Shown here piece after piece: positions 36,120 through 45,244 of a stretch of DNA of 64,000 nt (position 1 is its first letter; each line of letters starts with the position of its first letter). The notes beneath the pieces were generated by a model. The model saw only the letters and a list, made by a program, of their open reading frames with translations, made no database searches and was not told the DNA's origin. Source of the DNA: CAYYWP01 sp050176585 (GTDB lineage: Bacteria; Desulfobacterota; Binatia; HRBIN30; CADEER01); the NCBI GenBank assembly GCA_050176585.1, contig JBFXHX010000015.1, positions 34,213 through 98,212 of the forward strand. The letters run 5' to 3'. Made by a program: the position numbers and the translations under genes.

Positions 36120-36239
36120 CGCTGAGTCGAAAAGATATTGCAGGCATTCTCTGGAATCAAGAGCTGAGATCACGACGTGAGGTGAAACTGGGTACGGTAT
36201 TCCGTATGCTCGCGTAGCATTGCGGAGCGAGTCACCGGG

Positions 36240-36884
36240 TCAGGATCCCGCCATTTCGGCCCGTGGCGCCCCGCCTTCCACCAGCGCGCGGACCGACGCG
36301 TAGTCTTCCTCTGTGTCGACGTCCATGCCTTTCCAAGCCGGGAATTCGAGGACCGTTCCGGCATGGCGGCCGAGCACGGCGCGAGCCCCTATATCCCCTC
36401 CGAGCGCGCGCAGCTCCGGCAATAGAGCGCGCGCAAACAACACCGGCGTGGTGGTCGTCGGACCAAACGCGGCGGCGACGTAGGGCGGCTGCGCCGCGCG
36501 CCACCGCTCGATCATCGCGTCCAGCAACGCTCGGTCCACCAGCGGCTGATCGCCCTGCATCAGCAGCAGCGCACCGGCCGTGGGCCGCACGGCGTTCGCA
36601 CCGCGCGCGATCGAACAGCCGATGCCTTCCTCATACCGCTCGTTGCACACGAGCACGCACGGCAGGTCGGCGACGGCGCGCGCGACAGCGTCGCGGTTGC
36701 GCGGGTTCACCAGCACCATGATCTCCGCCGCGCCGGCGCCGCTAGCGGCGCGCACGCTGCGCCGGATGAGCGGCTCATTGCCGAGGGGGAGCAAGACCTT
36801 TTCGCGCCCCATGCGACTAGCCCGTCCGGCGGCGAGAATTACAGCGGAAACGTCGGGTGATGGCGTTTCGGTGGCAAGAGCCAG
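36240..36884 (-). CDS. mocA: MocA/MobA-like molybdenum cofactor nucleotidyltransferase
   Basis: The first ATG (36812) lies inside the essential nucleotide-binding loop: the frame upstream reads AVILAAGRASRMG before REKVLLPLGNEPL, so the real protein must start earlier. The only start-like codon before the in-frame stop at 36933-36935 is CTG at 36884, which is preceded by AGGAAGGGGGG on the minus strand. That gives about 214 residues. LLMQGDQPLVD carries the metal-binding aspartate. This family (MocA) adds CMP to molybdopterin to make the cofactor of CoxL-type enzymes. A frameshift or assembly error at the 5' end is the alternative to CTG initiation. Confidence 0.78.
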   Translation of the reverse strand: MALATETPSPDVSAVILAAGRASRMGREKVLLPLGNEPLIRRSVRAASGAGAAEIMVLVNPRNRDAVARAVADLPCVLVCNERYEEGIGCSIARGANAVRPTAGALLLMQGDQPLVDRALLDAMIERWRAAQPPYVAAAFGPTTTTPVLFARALLPELRALGGDIGARAVLGRHAGTVLEFPAWKGMDVDTEEDYASVRALVEGGAPRAEMAGS

Positions 36885-37526
36885 ACAGCCCCCCTTCCTG
36901 TGCCGGAGAGCACCTCGGCGAAAGTATCGACGCTATCCGTGTACCCACTGCCCACATTCCGCAGCGCTTGGCAAGGCCAAGAGGTACTCGTAGCACGCTC
37001 CTGCTGAGAATGAGAACTATTCATTTCCATCGGTCCGCAGTAGCAGCGGACGCGGACGTCCCTCTCGCCCGCTAAGACCCCCGGCGACCTTCTGCCTGCT
37101 TCGCGCGTTCGCGTCAAACGTCCGATCGGTCACACGCGCACCCGAGCGAGGATCGTTCCGCGGGTTCGCCAGGGCCGGTACATGGGCTGCTTCGGCCCGG
37201 CGGACCTGTCGACCGCGCGGTGCCGGTTTTCGGAGCGGGTCGGCGGCCCACTTCCGTGTCCGTCTACTGTCGGGGTGCGGGAGCGCCACTCCCGCGTTGT
37301 GCCCGGACAGTGTCGAAGGCGCCCGGGCTGGTGGGACAGGCGGATCACCAGCGTGCGCTGCTGAGCACCCGTGTGCGCGCCAGCATCCCCGCTCGCGGAC
37401 GATTACCGGCGGCCCGCTATACGACAGCCGCTGTTGCAGCGCACCGCGCTCACCATCTATACGACCGAACCTCTATAACCTGCAGCAATCTAACACGCAG
37501 CCGAATTTCCCAGGAGGGAAAGCTAG
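36885..37526. other. Long intergenic region before the transhydrogenase genes
   Basis: No gene is recognised in these 640 bases. It holds a perfect hairpin (GCGGGAG 37277-37283, CTCCCGC 37289-37295), two copies of CTATACGAC 39 bases apart (37418 and 37457) and, at its right end, the promoter and GTG start of pntA. Several basic peptides can be read in all frames but none has family character. Confidence 0.45.
37434..37463 (+). promoter_or_regulatory. Candidate housekeeping promoter of pntA
   Basis: TTGCAG at 37434-37439 and TATACG at 37458-37463 are separated by 18 bases, an acceptable -35/-10 pair. Transcription would start near 37470 and the GTG start lies at 37527, with AGGAGGG at 37512-37518. 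The -10 overlaps the second copy of a CTATACGAC repeat. Confidence 0.35.
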
Positions 37527-38672
37527 GTGAAGATCGCGGTTCCACGAGAAGTTGCGCCCGGCGAGCGCCGTGTCGCATTGCTCCCCGACATCGCGGGCGC
37601 GTTGGTCAAAGGCGGTATGGAACTGCTCGTCGAGAGCGGCGCGGGCGCCGGCGCTTTTCAGGCCGATGCCGCCTACGAGAAAGCCGGTGCGCGGATCATA
37701 GCGGACGCCGCTGCGCTCTATGGACAAGCCGACGTCGTGTTGAAGGTGCAGAAACCCACGCCGGCTGAAGTCGATCAGATGCGCGCCGGCGCGGCGCTGG
37801 TGTCATTTCTCCAGGCGTCCAGCAACCCCGAGCTGATGCAGCACCTCGCGCAGCAGCGCATTACCGCCTTCGGCATGGAAGGTGTGCCGCGCATCAGCCG
37901 CGCACAGAAGATGGACGCACTGTCCTCACAAGCCAACATCGCCGGCTACAAGGCGGCGCTCATCGCCGCCGAGGCGCTCGCGAAGTTCTTTCCCATGTTG
38001 ATGACCGCGGCGGGGACGATCTTTGCCGCCCGCGTGCTGGTCATCGGTGCAGGGGTCGCGGGATTGCAGGCCATCGCCACCGCGCGTCGGCTCGGCGCGC
38101 AGGTCTGGGGCTACGACGTGCGCTCGGCCGTGAAAGAGCAGGTGCAGAGCCTCGGCGCGAAATTCCTCGAGTTCGATCTCGGCATCGCCGACGTCGAGGA
38201 CGCCGGTGGCTATGCAAAGGCGCTGACCGTCGATGCGAGCCGGCGCCAGCAGGAGATGTTGGCCGCCAAGACGGCGGAGTACGACGCCGTGATCACGACG
38301 GCGCTGGTGCCGGGCCGGCCGGCACCGCGGCTCGTTACGAAGGAGACCGTCGCGGGCATGCGGCCCGGCTCGGTCATCGTCGATCTCGCCGCCGAGGCCG
38401 GAGGCAACTGCGAGCTCACGCGCGCGGATCAAGTCGTGATCGAGCACGGCGTGACCATACACGGCCCCACGAACCTGCCCGCGACGATGCCGCTGCACGC
38501 GAGCCAGCTGTACGGCCGCAACGTGACCGAACTCCTGCGGGAATTCGTGAAGGAGGGCAAGCTTGCGTTCGATTTCGACGACGAAGTGATCAAGAGCACC
38601 TGCATCACGCACGGCGGCGAGATCGTCAACGAGGCGTTCAAGAGCGCGTCGATGGTGGGGAAGACGGCATGA
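37527..38672 (+). CDS. pntA: NAD(P) transhydrogenase subunit alpha, domain I only
   Basis: This 381-residue soluble NAD(H)-binding domain I begins KIAVPREVAPGERRVALLP. It contains the GAGVAGLQAIATARRLGAQV Rossmann motif near residue 175 and ends EIVNEAF, matching the PntAA chain of three-subunit transhydrogenases and lacking the membrane tail of the E. coli alpha subunit. It passes hydride from NADH to NADP+ on domain III, driven by proton flow, and so makes NADPH. The GTG start has a strong AGGAGGG site. Its stop overlaps the next ATG (ATGA). Confidence 0.93.
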   Translation: MKIAVPREVAPGERRVALLPDIAGALVKGGMELLVESGAGAGAFQADAAYEKAGARIIADAAALYGQADVVLKVQKPTPAEVDQMRAGAALVSFLQASSNPELMQHLAQQRITAFGMEGVPRISRAQKMDALSSQANIAGYKAALIAAEALAKFFPMLMTAAGTIFAARVLVIGAGVAGLQAIATARRLGAQVWGYDVRSAVKEQVQSLGAKFLEFDLGIADVEDAGGYAKALTVDASRRQQEMLAAKTAEYDAVITTALVPGRPAPRLVTKETVAGMRPGSVIVDLAAEAGGNCELTRADQVVIEHGVTIHGPTNLPATMPLHASQLYGRNVTELLREFVKEGKLAFDFDDEVIKSTCITHGGEIVNEAFKSASMVGKTA

Positions 38673-40489
38673 CGACGGAATTGGAAGTCGGTCTCTACAT
38701 CTTCTTGTTGGCCGGATTCCTCGGCTACCACGTCATCACCCGGATTCCGCCGCTACTGCATACGCCGCTGATGTCGGCGACCAACGCCATCGCGGCGATC
38801 TCGCTCGTCGGGTCCATTGTCATCGCGGGTGGCGACTACAGTGACGTACCGAACGGCTGGGTGTGTACTCTGCTCGGCTTTATCGCGGTCGCCTGTTCGT
38901 CCACGAACGCGGTCGGCGGGTTCCTCATCACCGACCGCATGCTGCGCATGTTCAAGACCGCCGACGAGCACAAAGGCGGGGCGCGCCAGCCCGTGGAGCG
39001 CCAGGCCGTCATGGCTATGGGCGCCGTGCTCCTGATCGTCGCCGCAATCGTCTGGTCTGCGAAACCCGCGGACATGCCCACCGCCGAATATCTGCGCGAG
39101 CACGCCGCGGACGAGGTGCTGCGCTACACCTACATCCTGTCGGCCGCCATGTTCGTGCTCGGCTTGAAGGGGCTGAGCTCGCCGAAATGGGCGCGGGGCG
39201 GCATGCTGCTGGCCGCCTTCGGGATGGTGCTCGCGGTCGTGGGCACGCTCTTCCACCACCACGTGGTCACGTATCGATGGATCTTCCTCGGCTTTGCCAT
39301 CGGCGCGGTGGCGGGTGGATGGATGGGGTTGCGCGTGCCGATGACCGCGGTGCCGCAACGCACCGCGCTCTCGCACTCACTGGGCGCGCTGGCCGCCTGC
39401 CTGGTGGGCATCTCGGAGTACTTTCGCTACCAGGGCGAGCTCAGCCGCGTGACCCTGGTCGCGCTCGATTTCGAGGTCATCATCGGCGGGCTGACCTTCA
39501 CCGGCAGCCTCATCGCCGCCGCCAAGCTGCACGAGCTGCTGCCGGGGCGACCGATCACATATCGGGGCCAGAACGTGATCAGCTTGGGTCTGCTCGCCGT
39601 GATCGTCGCCTCCGCGATCTGGCTCGTGGTCACGCAGGCGGCCACCCCGTTCTTCTACGTCATGGTCGCCTTCGCATTTGCTTTCGGGTTGTTGCTGGTC
39701 ATTCCGATCGGCGCGGCCGACATGCCGGTCGTGATCGCGCTGCTCAATTCCTACGGCGGGTTGGCGGACGCGGCAATGGGCTTCGTGCTGTCGAACAAGA
39801 TCCAGATCGTGACCGGATCGCTCGACGGCACCTCCGGATTCCTGCTGGCGCTGCTGATGTGCCGGGCGATGAATCGGTCGATCACCAACGTGCTCTTCGG
39901 CGCCTTCGGCAATGTCTCCGAGGAAGCGGCGACTGCCGCCGCGGAGGCGCGCGGCACCGTGCGCAGCATCACCCCGGACGAGACCGCCGTGCTCTTCGAG
40001 ACCGCGCACAGCGTGATCGTGGTGCCCGGCTATGGGATGGCGGTGGCCCAAGCCCAGCACGTCGTGGCGGAGCTGGCGACCACGTTGATCGATCGCGGCG
40101 TCGACGTGAAGTACGCGATTCACCCCGTCGCCGGGCGCATGCCGGGGCATATGAACGTGCTGCTTGCGGAGGCAAACGTGCCGTACGAGCAGCTCGTGGA
40201 CATGGAGGCGATCAACCCGCAATTCGCCGAGGCCGACATCGTGCTGGTGGTCGGCGCCAACGACGTCACCAACCCGGCCGCCAAGACCGACAAGTCGAGC
40301 CCGCTGTTCGGCATGCCGATTCTCGAGGTGGAGCGGGCGAAGTCGATCATCGTCTTCAAACGCAGCATGCGCCCGGGCTTTGCCGGCGTCGACAACGAGC
40401 TCTACTACAACGAGAAGTGCATGATGCTCTTCGGCGATGCGAAGGACAGCTTCACCAAGATGATCGCGGAGATGAAGTCGCTGTTGTAG
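38669..40489 (+). CDS. pntB: Fused transhydrogenase PntA2-PntB
   Basis: This 606-residue protein joins the membrane domain IIa, normally a separate small PntAB or the C-terminus of PntA (residues about 5-90, LLHTPLMSATNAI), to PntB. After a linker with one extra helix (about 110-130), the PntB membrane domain runs from about 150 to 420 and the NADP(H)-binding domain III from about 445 to 606 (VIVVPGYGMAVAQAQHVV, HPVAGRMPGHMNVLLAEA, VGANDVTNPAA). With PntA it forms the proton-translocating transhydrogenase. The fusion is read through without a stop or frameshift. Confidence 0.9.
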   Translation: MTTELEVGLYIFLLAGFLGYHVITRIPPLLHTPLMSATNAIAAISLVGSIVIAGGDYSDVPNGWVCTLLGFIAVACSSTNAVGGFLITDRMLRMFKTADEHKGGARQPVERQAVMAMGAVLLIVAAIVWSAKPADMPTAEYLREHAADEVLRYTYILSAAMFVLGLKGLSSPKWARGGMLLAAFGMVLAVVGTLFHHHVVTYRWIFLGFAIGAVAGGWMGLRVPMTAVPQRTALSHSLGALAACLVGISEYFRYQGELSRVTLVALDFEVIIGGLTFTGSLIAAAKLHELLPGRPITYRGQNVISLGLLAVIVASAIWLVVTQAATPFFYVMVAFAFAFGLLLVIPIGAADMPVVIALLNSYGGLADAAMGFVLSNKIQIVTGSLDGTSGFLLALLMCRAMNRSITNVLFGAFGNVSEEAATAAAEARGTVRSITPDETAVLFETAHSVIVVPGYGMAVAQAQHVVAELATTLIDRGVDVKYAIHPVAGRMPGHMNVLLAEANVPYEQLVDMEAINPQFAEADIVLVVGANDVTNPAAKTDKSSPLFGMPILEVERAKSIIVFKRSMRPGFAGVDNELYYNEKCMMLFGDAKDSFTKMIAEMKSLL

Positions 40490-40678
40490 CTGGCGGCGGA
40501 CCGGCGGCCGCGGGGCGCGCACCGGCATGGCGCTGGCGGCGCCCCGTCATGTGCTCGGTGCGCCGTCGCTATCCAATGCGCGAGCCGGAATGCCGTGCGG
40601 CTCGCGGAGGCGGGTCTGGCCGCGCGATGGAAGCGCCGCCCGGTGCTCCGGACGGCGCTTGGGCATGGGCGATGCTGC

Positions 40679-41992
40679 TCAGAACTCGCGCAGCGTGTCG
40701 CGCAGCAGCTTGTGCTTGTACTCGGTGCGGACGAGGCCGCGGCGCTGCAGGGCTGGGACCAGGCCTTCGGTGACCTCGAGCAGGAGGCGGCGGCTTACCG
40801 CCTGATTGTGTGTGGTGATCAGGAAGCCGTCACCGCCGACCTCCTCCATGATCTGGCCCATCCGCTCCGCCATGCTGTCCGGCGTTCCCAGGAGCTCGAT
40901 CGACGACTCGAACTCGGCCGACTCGTGGACGAGCTGGCGCAGCGTCTTGCCGCTGCCCCACTGCTGGAACTTGTCCAGCGAGCCCTGTTCGCCGTTGGTG
41001 GTCAAGTGCGGCATCACCGAATCGAGATCGTATTTCGAGAAATCGATGTCGGTGATGGCCGAGATCAGGCAGAGCGTCTGCTCGATGAACTGCGGGGAGT
41101 GGACGAAGCGGTCGCGTTTCTCGTAGGCCGCTTCCATGGTCTCGGCGAGGGTCGGGACGACCAGGAATAACACTTTGATCTCATCCGGGTTGCGGCCATA
41201 GGACTTGGCGCGCGCACGGATGTCGTCGCGGTATTCCTTCATTCCCTCGATGCCTTCGGCCAGGGTGATGATCGAGTCGGCGTGCTTGGCAGCGAAAGCG
41301 CGGCCTTTGGGCGAGCCGCCGGCCTGCACGAACACGGGACGCCCCTGCGGCGACGGGGCGGTGTTGAGCGGTCCGCGACAGCTGAAATACTTGCCCTTGA
41401 AGTGGATGGGGTGGACCTTGCGGTGATCGGCGTAGATACCGCGCTCGCGATCGATGAGGATCGCGTCCGGCTCCCATGAGGCCCAGAGCTGGTTGACGAC
41501 ATCCATGTACTCGTCGGCCATGTCATAGCGCAGCTCGCGGGGCGGCAGCTTGTCGAGGCCGAAGTTCTGCGCGGCAAAGTCCTCGGCGCTGGTGACGATG
41601 TTCCAGCCGAAGCGCCCGCGCGAGATGTGGTCGAGCGTCGACGACAGCCGGGCGAGCAGGAACGGCGGGTACGCCAGGGTCGACATGGTGATCACGATGC
41701 CCAGCCGCTCCGTGGCGGAGCTCATGAGCGCCGCCAGCGGCGACGGATCGTGCTTCGGCACGAGCCCTACCGCGTGCTTGAGGTACATCTCGGTAGAGCC
41801 GCCGTACGCTTCGGAGACCGAGAGCTTGTCCTCGATCATGATGTAATCGAAGCACGCCCGCTCTAAGGCCTTCGCCACGTCGCAATAGAAGTCGCCCGTC
41901 CACGGCCAACCGCCGGCCCCGGCGAACTGGTCGTTCCAGATGTCCACGGTGAAGTTCAGGAACCATCCGAGATGGAATTTTTTTGCCGCCAT
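40679..41992 (-). CDS. NtaA/SnaA/DszA-type FMN-dependent monooxygenase
   Basis: This 437-residue LLM-fold enzyme belongs to the nitrilotriacetate/dibenzothiophene-sulfone monooxygenase branch: FLNFTVDIWNDQF near the start, IEDKLSVSEAYGGS, ARLSSTLDHISRGRFGWNIVTS near 115 and PVFVQAGGSPKGRAFAAKHAD near 225. These enzymes use FMNH2 delivered by a separate reductase to dealkylate amines or break C-S bonds. The FMN reductase gene lies 131 bases upstream on the same strand. The ATG at 41992 has a GAAGGGG element. Substrate unknown. Confidence 0.9.
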   Translation of the reverse strand: MAAKKFHLGWFLNFTVDIWNDQFAGAGGWPWTGDFYCDVAKALERACFDYIMIEDKLSVSEAYGGSTEMYLKHAVGLVPKHDPSPLAALMSSATERLGIVITMSTLAYPPFLLARLSSTLDHISRGRFGWNIVTSAEDFAAQNFGLDKLPPRELRYDMADEYMDVVNQLWASWEPDAILIDRERGIYADHRKVHPIHFKGKYFSCRGPLNTAPSPQGRPVFVQAGGSPKGRAFAAKHADSIITLAEGIEGMKEYRDDIRARAKSYGRNPDEIKVLFLVVPTLAETMEAAYEKRDRFVHSPQFIEQTLCLISAITDIDFSKYDLDSVMPHLTTNGEQGSLDKFQQWGSGKTLRQLVHESAEFESSIELLGTPDSMAERMGQIMEEVGGDGFLITTHNQAVSRRLLLEVTEGLVPALQRRGLVRTEYKHKLLRDTLREF

Positions 41993-42123
41993 CGATGCTT
42001 ATCCCCTTCTTTGGTCGAGTCTTATTTGTGAGCAGGCCGCTGCCCCGGGAAAGGTCGGGTGAGAAAGACCGGTCGCGCGCGATGCGGGCGCCTGGGAAGG
42101 CAGCCCGGCAGGTCTACTCTAGG

Positions 42124-42705
42124 TCAACCCCGCCTGGCCGCGAGTGGCCGCGGCCCCAAGTATTCGCCTTTTGGAGGTACGACCTCGGTGAGCTTCAACA
42201 GCGCGCGCACCAGGCTATCCAGCTCGGCGCTTGCGGTGTCCGACAACACGCCTTGGACGAAGTCCGCCGAGACCAGATACACGCTGCTCGGCGGGACGAT
42301 CGAGCCGAACCACGTCAGCACTTCTCGGAGCTGCCAGTCCACCCCCAGATAGTGGTGGGGCGTCGCGCCCATGGCGACGATGCCGACCGGTTTACTGGCG
42401 AGCGTCTCGATCGGAAGGTGGTCCAGCAAGTTCTTCAGTGCGCCGGTATACGAGGCGCGGTACACCGGGCTCGAGAGAATCACGGCGTCCGCATCCCGCA
42501 CTCGGGTGACGATCGATGCGGTGTCGTCGTTGTACTGTTCGGGCGGCCGGCCATCCGCAAACGCCACGCGGCAGTCGGCGAGATTGATCAAGTCCGTCTC
42601 CACGCCCGCGTGCGCGGACCGCGCCCGCTCCATGGCGCCGTTCAGCGCCGTGAGCATCCGCCCCGGGGGGGTAACGCTGCCCAGAATTGCAACGAGTTTC
42701 GCCAT
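42124..42705 (-). CDS. NAD(P)H-dependent FMN reductase (SsuE/MsuE family)
   Basis: This 193-residue flavodoxin-like reductase shows the flavin-binding VAILGSVTPPGRM start and SSPVYRASYTGALKNLLDHLP near residue 78, typical of SsuE/MsuE. It would supply FMNH2 to the downstream NtaA/DszA-type monooxygenase and perhaps to the other LLM enzymes in the window. A candidate sigma-54 promoter lies about 100 bases upstream. The protein ends in a basic tail (LAARRG). Confidence 0.88.
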   Translation of the reverse strand: MAKLVAILGSVTPPGRMLTALNGAMERARSAHAGVETDLINLADCRVAFADGRPPEQYNDDTASIVTRVRDADAVILSSPVYRASYTGALKNLLDHLPIETLASKPVGIVAMGATPHHYLGVDWQLREVLTWFGSIVPPSSVYLVSADFVQGVLSDTASAELDSLVRALLKLTEVVPPKGEYLGPRPLAARRG

Positions 42706-42803
42706 CGCTCAGGCCCCCGTCTCCGAAGCGCTCGGCATCCGGTGAGCCACTCTGTCGCTGCGTGCTGCCGAAAACTGCATGAAACCTCCGCGAACACCAC
42801 CAA

Positions 42804-42820
42804 AGCAATTGCCGGACCAA
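42804..42820 (-). promoter_or_regulatory. Candidate sigma-54 promoter of the flavin-reductase operon
   Basis: On the minus strand the site reads TTGGTCCGGCAATTGCT, with GG at 42818-42817 and GC at 42806-42805, ten bases apart. The -12 element TTGCT is perfect; the -24 element TGGTCC has two mismatches to TGGCAC. The start of transcription would be near 42793, 88 bases before the ATG at 42705, the same distance as for the MMPL candidate. Confidence 0.42.
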
Positions 42821-44446
42821 CTTGCCGAGGCGGATTTTGGGCGCTCCGTCACGAGATGTCGCGCATTCTTCGAGATTTCGCGCCGACGCCAAACGATATG
42901 TCGTCGCGCCCGGATCGTGACCAGGCGGTCATCGAATACTTTGTCGCGCTGCGAGTCAACCTGATCCGCGCTCAACTAAGCAGCGCTTAGCGCCCGCTCT
43001 TTTCGAGGTGGCGGTGCGGCGCGGCCTGACGGAGCCGAGCGCTGAGATCGTAGGCGAGTTAGCCAGCTTGGCCAGAAAGATGGCCGGCCGGTTCGCCTCG
43101 GCGTGCGCCGACGCGAGCCGCCGCTTCGATACGCACCAGGCGCCGCAATGGGTCCGCGCACACCAGCGCAGCGTCTCTCTGACGTGACGATCCGCGCAGC
43201 GCGGCACCGGCGCCCGGCGACCACGTGGAGTGCCGGGTGCCCGCGCCCGAAACTGAGCGGCGTGGTTCACCTGGCGTGTTCCCCGTCCGCCGGCGAATAG
43301 CAATCACCGCGAAGCATAGTCGGCGCTGCGGATGCCGACGAGTACGACACCGAGCGCGCCGTGTTCGCCACCGTGTTGGTCACCAATGACGCGATCATGG
43401 GCATGCCGCTGATGGGCGATCTGGTGCCGCCACGGGAGATCGGCATCGCGGTGCCCGCGGCAGCGCCCAGGGTGCGAGTGCATTCCGGCAGCCTCGGCGC
43501 GGGTGGCGACCCGTTCTGCCCGGAGGCGGTGCGCGGCTCGATCTTTACGTTGATCTTCAACAGCGCGATTCCGGTCATCGCGCTTGCGTGGGCATCGCGG
43601 CGGAGCTGGCTGATGGCGCGGCGAACATGGCCAAGCAGCTGGCCAGCGGCACGTCGCCGATAAGTCTCTTGTTTATAGCGCCTGATCCGCCGCCGGCTGA
43701 TCTCGGGCGCCTGGGACCGCGGCCACCGCCACGTCTACGGCGAGCGCGACTGCGGTTGCCACCGCTACCAACACGCCTCTTCCCCCGTCCACCAGCCCTG
43801 CCACCGCCACGGGGACTGCTCCCGCGACCGCCACCGTTACGCTGACGCCGACGCCCAGCGCTCCATCCTTCCGATCGACGATCAGATCCGCACCTCGCAC
43901 CTGCGCGGTATTCCGCTCCGGGGCGCCAACTGCCGCCGCGACCTGACATCCCTCGAACTGCTCGACGAGCGACGGCGCTTCTGCTTCCAACCCGGAATGC
44001 TCCCGGTCATCCGTGTGTGCGTTGGTCGAAACGGACTGGGCGCGGCCCCATGCCGCCTTTCTGTACGCTGCCGCTGGCACGCAACCGCGGGAGCGTGTTC
44101 GCGAAGGCGGTCTTCGCGGCGCGGTTTTCGCGCGGGTTGGACGTGGGGCCGGGCGACACACTTGCCGCCGTCGCCGAGGAGATCGGCCTCGATCCCGCCG
44201 AGCTGATCTGAAGGCGCCGACGATCCTGCGTTGCAGGGCCGGGTGGTGAACGGAACCTTCGCCGCGTCGGCGACGGCCTGTTCGTGGTGCTGATGCTCGT
44301 TTACAGCCGTGCGAAGTGCTGGGCAACGACCGCCTGCGGAGTGGCTGATGCGCGCGGCCAAAGCCAACCTGGGCCAGCCGGTGCCGGACCCGAGCCGGGA
44401 CCTGATGGCGCGTCCACAGGGCTGAGGTCGACGCGATAGCAAGGGC
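42821..44446. other. Decayed region without intact genes
   Basis: Coding character breaks up here: frames are short and no intact family can be recognised. From 43701 to about 43945 one plus-strand frame without a start encodes a Thr/Ala/Pro-rich stretch (alternating ACN, GCN and CCN codons) like the linkers of secreted proteins. Near 44017-44290 lies a broken DsbA-fold remnant. The last piece before 44424 reads like the C-terminus of another lost gene. The region looks like accumulated fragments from deletion and frameshift. Confidence 0.5.
44017..44290 (+). pseudogene. Remnant of a DsbA-family (2-hydroxychromene-2-carboxylate isomerase-like) gene
   Basis: The peptide FAKAVFAARFSRGLDVG followed by TLAAVAEEIGLDPAELI resembles the helical part of HCCA isomerases (AVF-x-A-x-F-x-x-G-D, then GLDP). 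A stop at 44209-44211 ends that frame, and the expected continuation (ADDPALQGRV) appears in the next frame, so a frameshift is likely. Both ends of the roughly 200-residue family are missing. Identification rests on short motifs only. Confidence 0.35.
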
Positions 44447-44516
44447 GGTGGCTCAACGACCGCCCGCGGCGAATTGCGCTGGAGGCATGCGGTGGCCGGT
44501 GGTATACGGCGCCGTC

Positions 44517-45224
44517 ATGACTGCGACGACGGCCGATATCCGCATCCGCAATACCGAGCCACGCGACTTCGCCGGCATTCACGACCTCTGCCGGCGCGTA
44601 TATCCCGAGACGGACCCGTGGAGTGCCGAGCAGCTCGGCTCGCATCTCCGCGTCTTTCCCGAGGGCCAGTTCGTCGCGGTGGTTGGCGATGATGAATACG
44701 TGGTCGGCATGTCGTCTTCGGTGATCGTGCGCTGGGACCATTACGACATGTTCGGCAGCTGGGACGAGTTCACCGCGAATGGGATGCTGACCAACCATGA
44801 CCCCCAGAACGGGCATACGCTGTACGGCGTCGAAGCCATCGTCGACCCCGCCATGCAGGGCCACGGCCTCGGTCACCGGCTGGTGCAGAACTCACAGGCG
44901 ATCGCCAGGCGATTAGGGCTCCGGCGCATGCGCGCCGGCGCCCGCCTGCGCGACTACCACCACCATGCGAAGCGCATGACGGCGCCGGACTACGTGGTCG
45001 CCGTGGTGCACGGGAAAATCGTGGATCATACGTTGACGTTCCACCTGCACGAGGGCTTTCACGTGCTCGCCGTGTTGCCGCACTATCTCAGCAACGACTC
45101 GGAGACGCTCGGTTACGCAGCGCTGGTCGAGTGGCTGAATCCCGACACGGTCCAGCCGCAGCACTTCGCCGGCCGGCCGACGCAGTTTCTGCACCGCGAC
45201 GTCGTGCGGGAGCATCACCGCTAG
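44517..45224 (+). CDS. GNAT family N-acetyltransferase
   Basis: This 235-residue acetyltransferase begins with the GNAT start IRIRNTEPRDFAGIHDLCRRVY and has the acetyl-CoA-binding IVDPAMQGHGLGHRLV at about 105-120. The C-terminal part (YHHHAKRMTAPDYVVAVVHG, LTFHLHEGF) has the shape of GNATs fused to or associated with carbon-nitrogen hydrolases. ATG at 44517 is assumed; ATG at 44487 in frame has GGAGG too close to serve it. No partner gene is obvious: the next genes are convergent. Confidence 0.75.
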   Translation: MTATTADIRIRNTEPRDFAGIHDLCRRVYPETDPWSAEQLGSHLRVFPEGQFVAVVGDDEYVVGMSSSVIVRWDHYDMFGSWDEFTANGMLTNHDPQNGHTLYGVEAIVDPAMQGHGLGHRLVQNSQAIARRLGLRRMRAGARLRDYHHHAKRMTAPDYVVAVVHGKIVDHTLTFHLHEGFHVLAVLPHYLSNDSETLGYAALVEWLNPDTVQPQHFAGRPTQFLHRDVVREHHR

Positions 45225-45244
45225 CGCTGAGGCGCGTGCGACGC

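Noticed and set aside
36885..37526. Possible tRNA or small RNA in the gap before pntA
   Set aside because: No cloverleaf or T-loop sequence was found; only a short hairpin and a repeat are visible.
43361..43663. Plus-strand 100-residue frame in the decayed region
   Set aside because: No recognisable domain and broken neighbours on both sides; treated as part of the fragment region and not as a gene.
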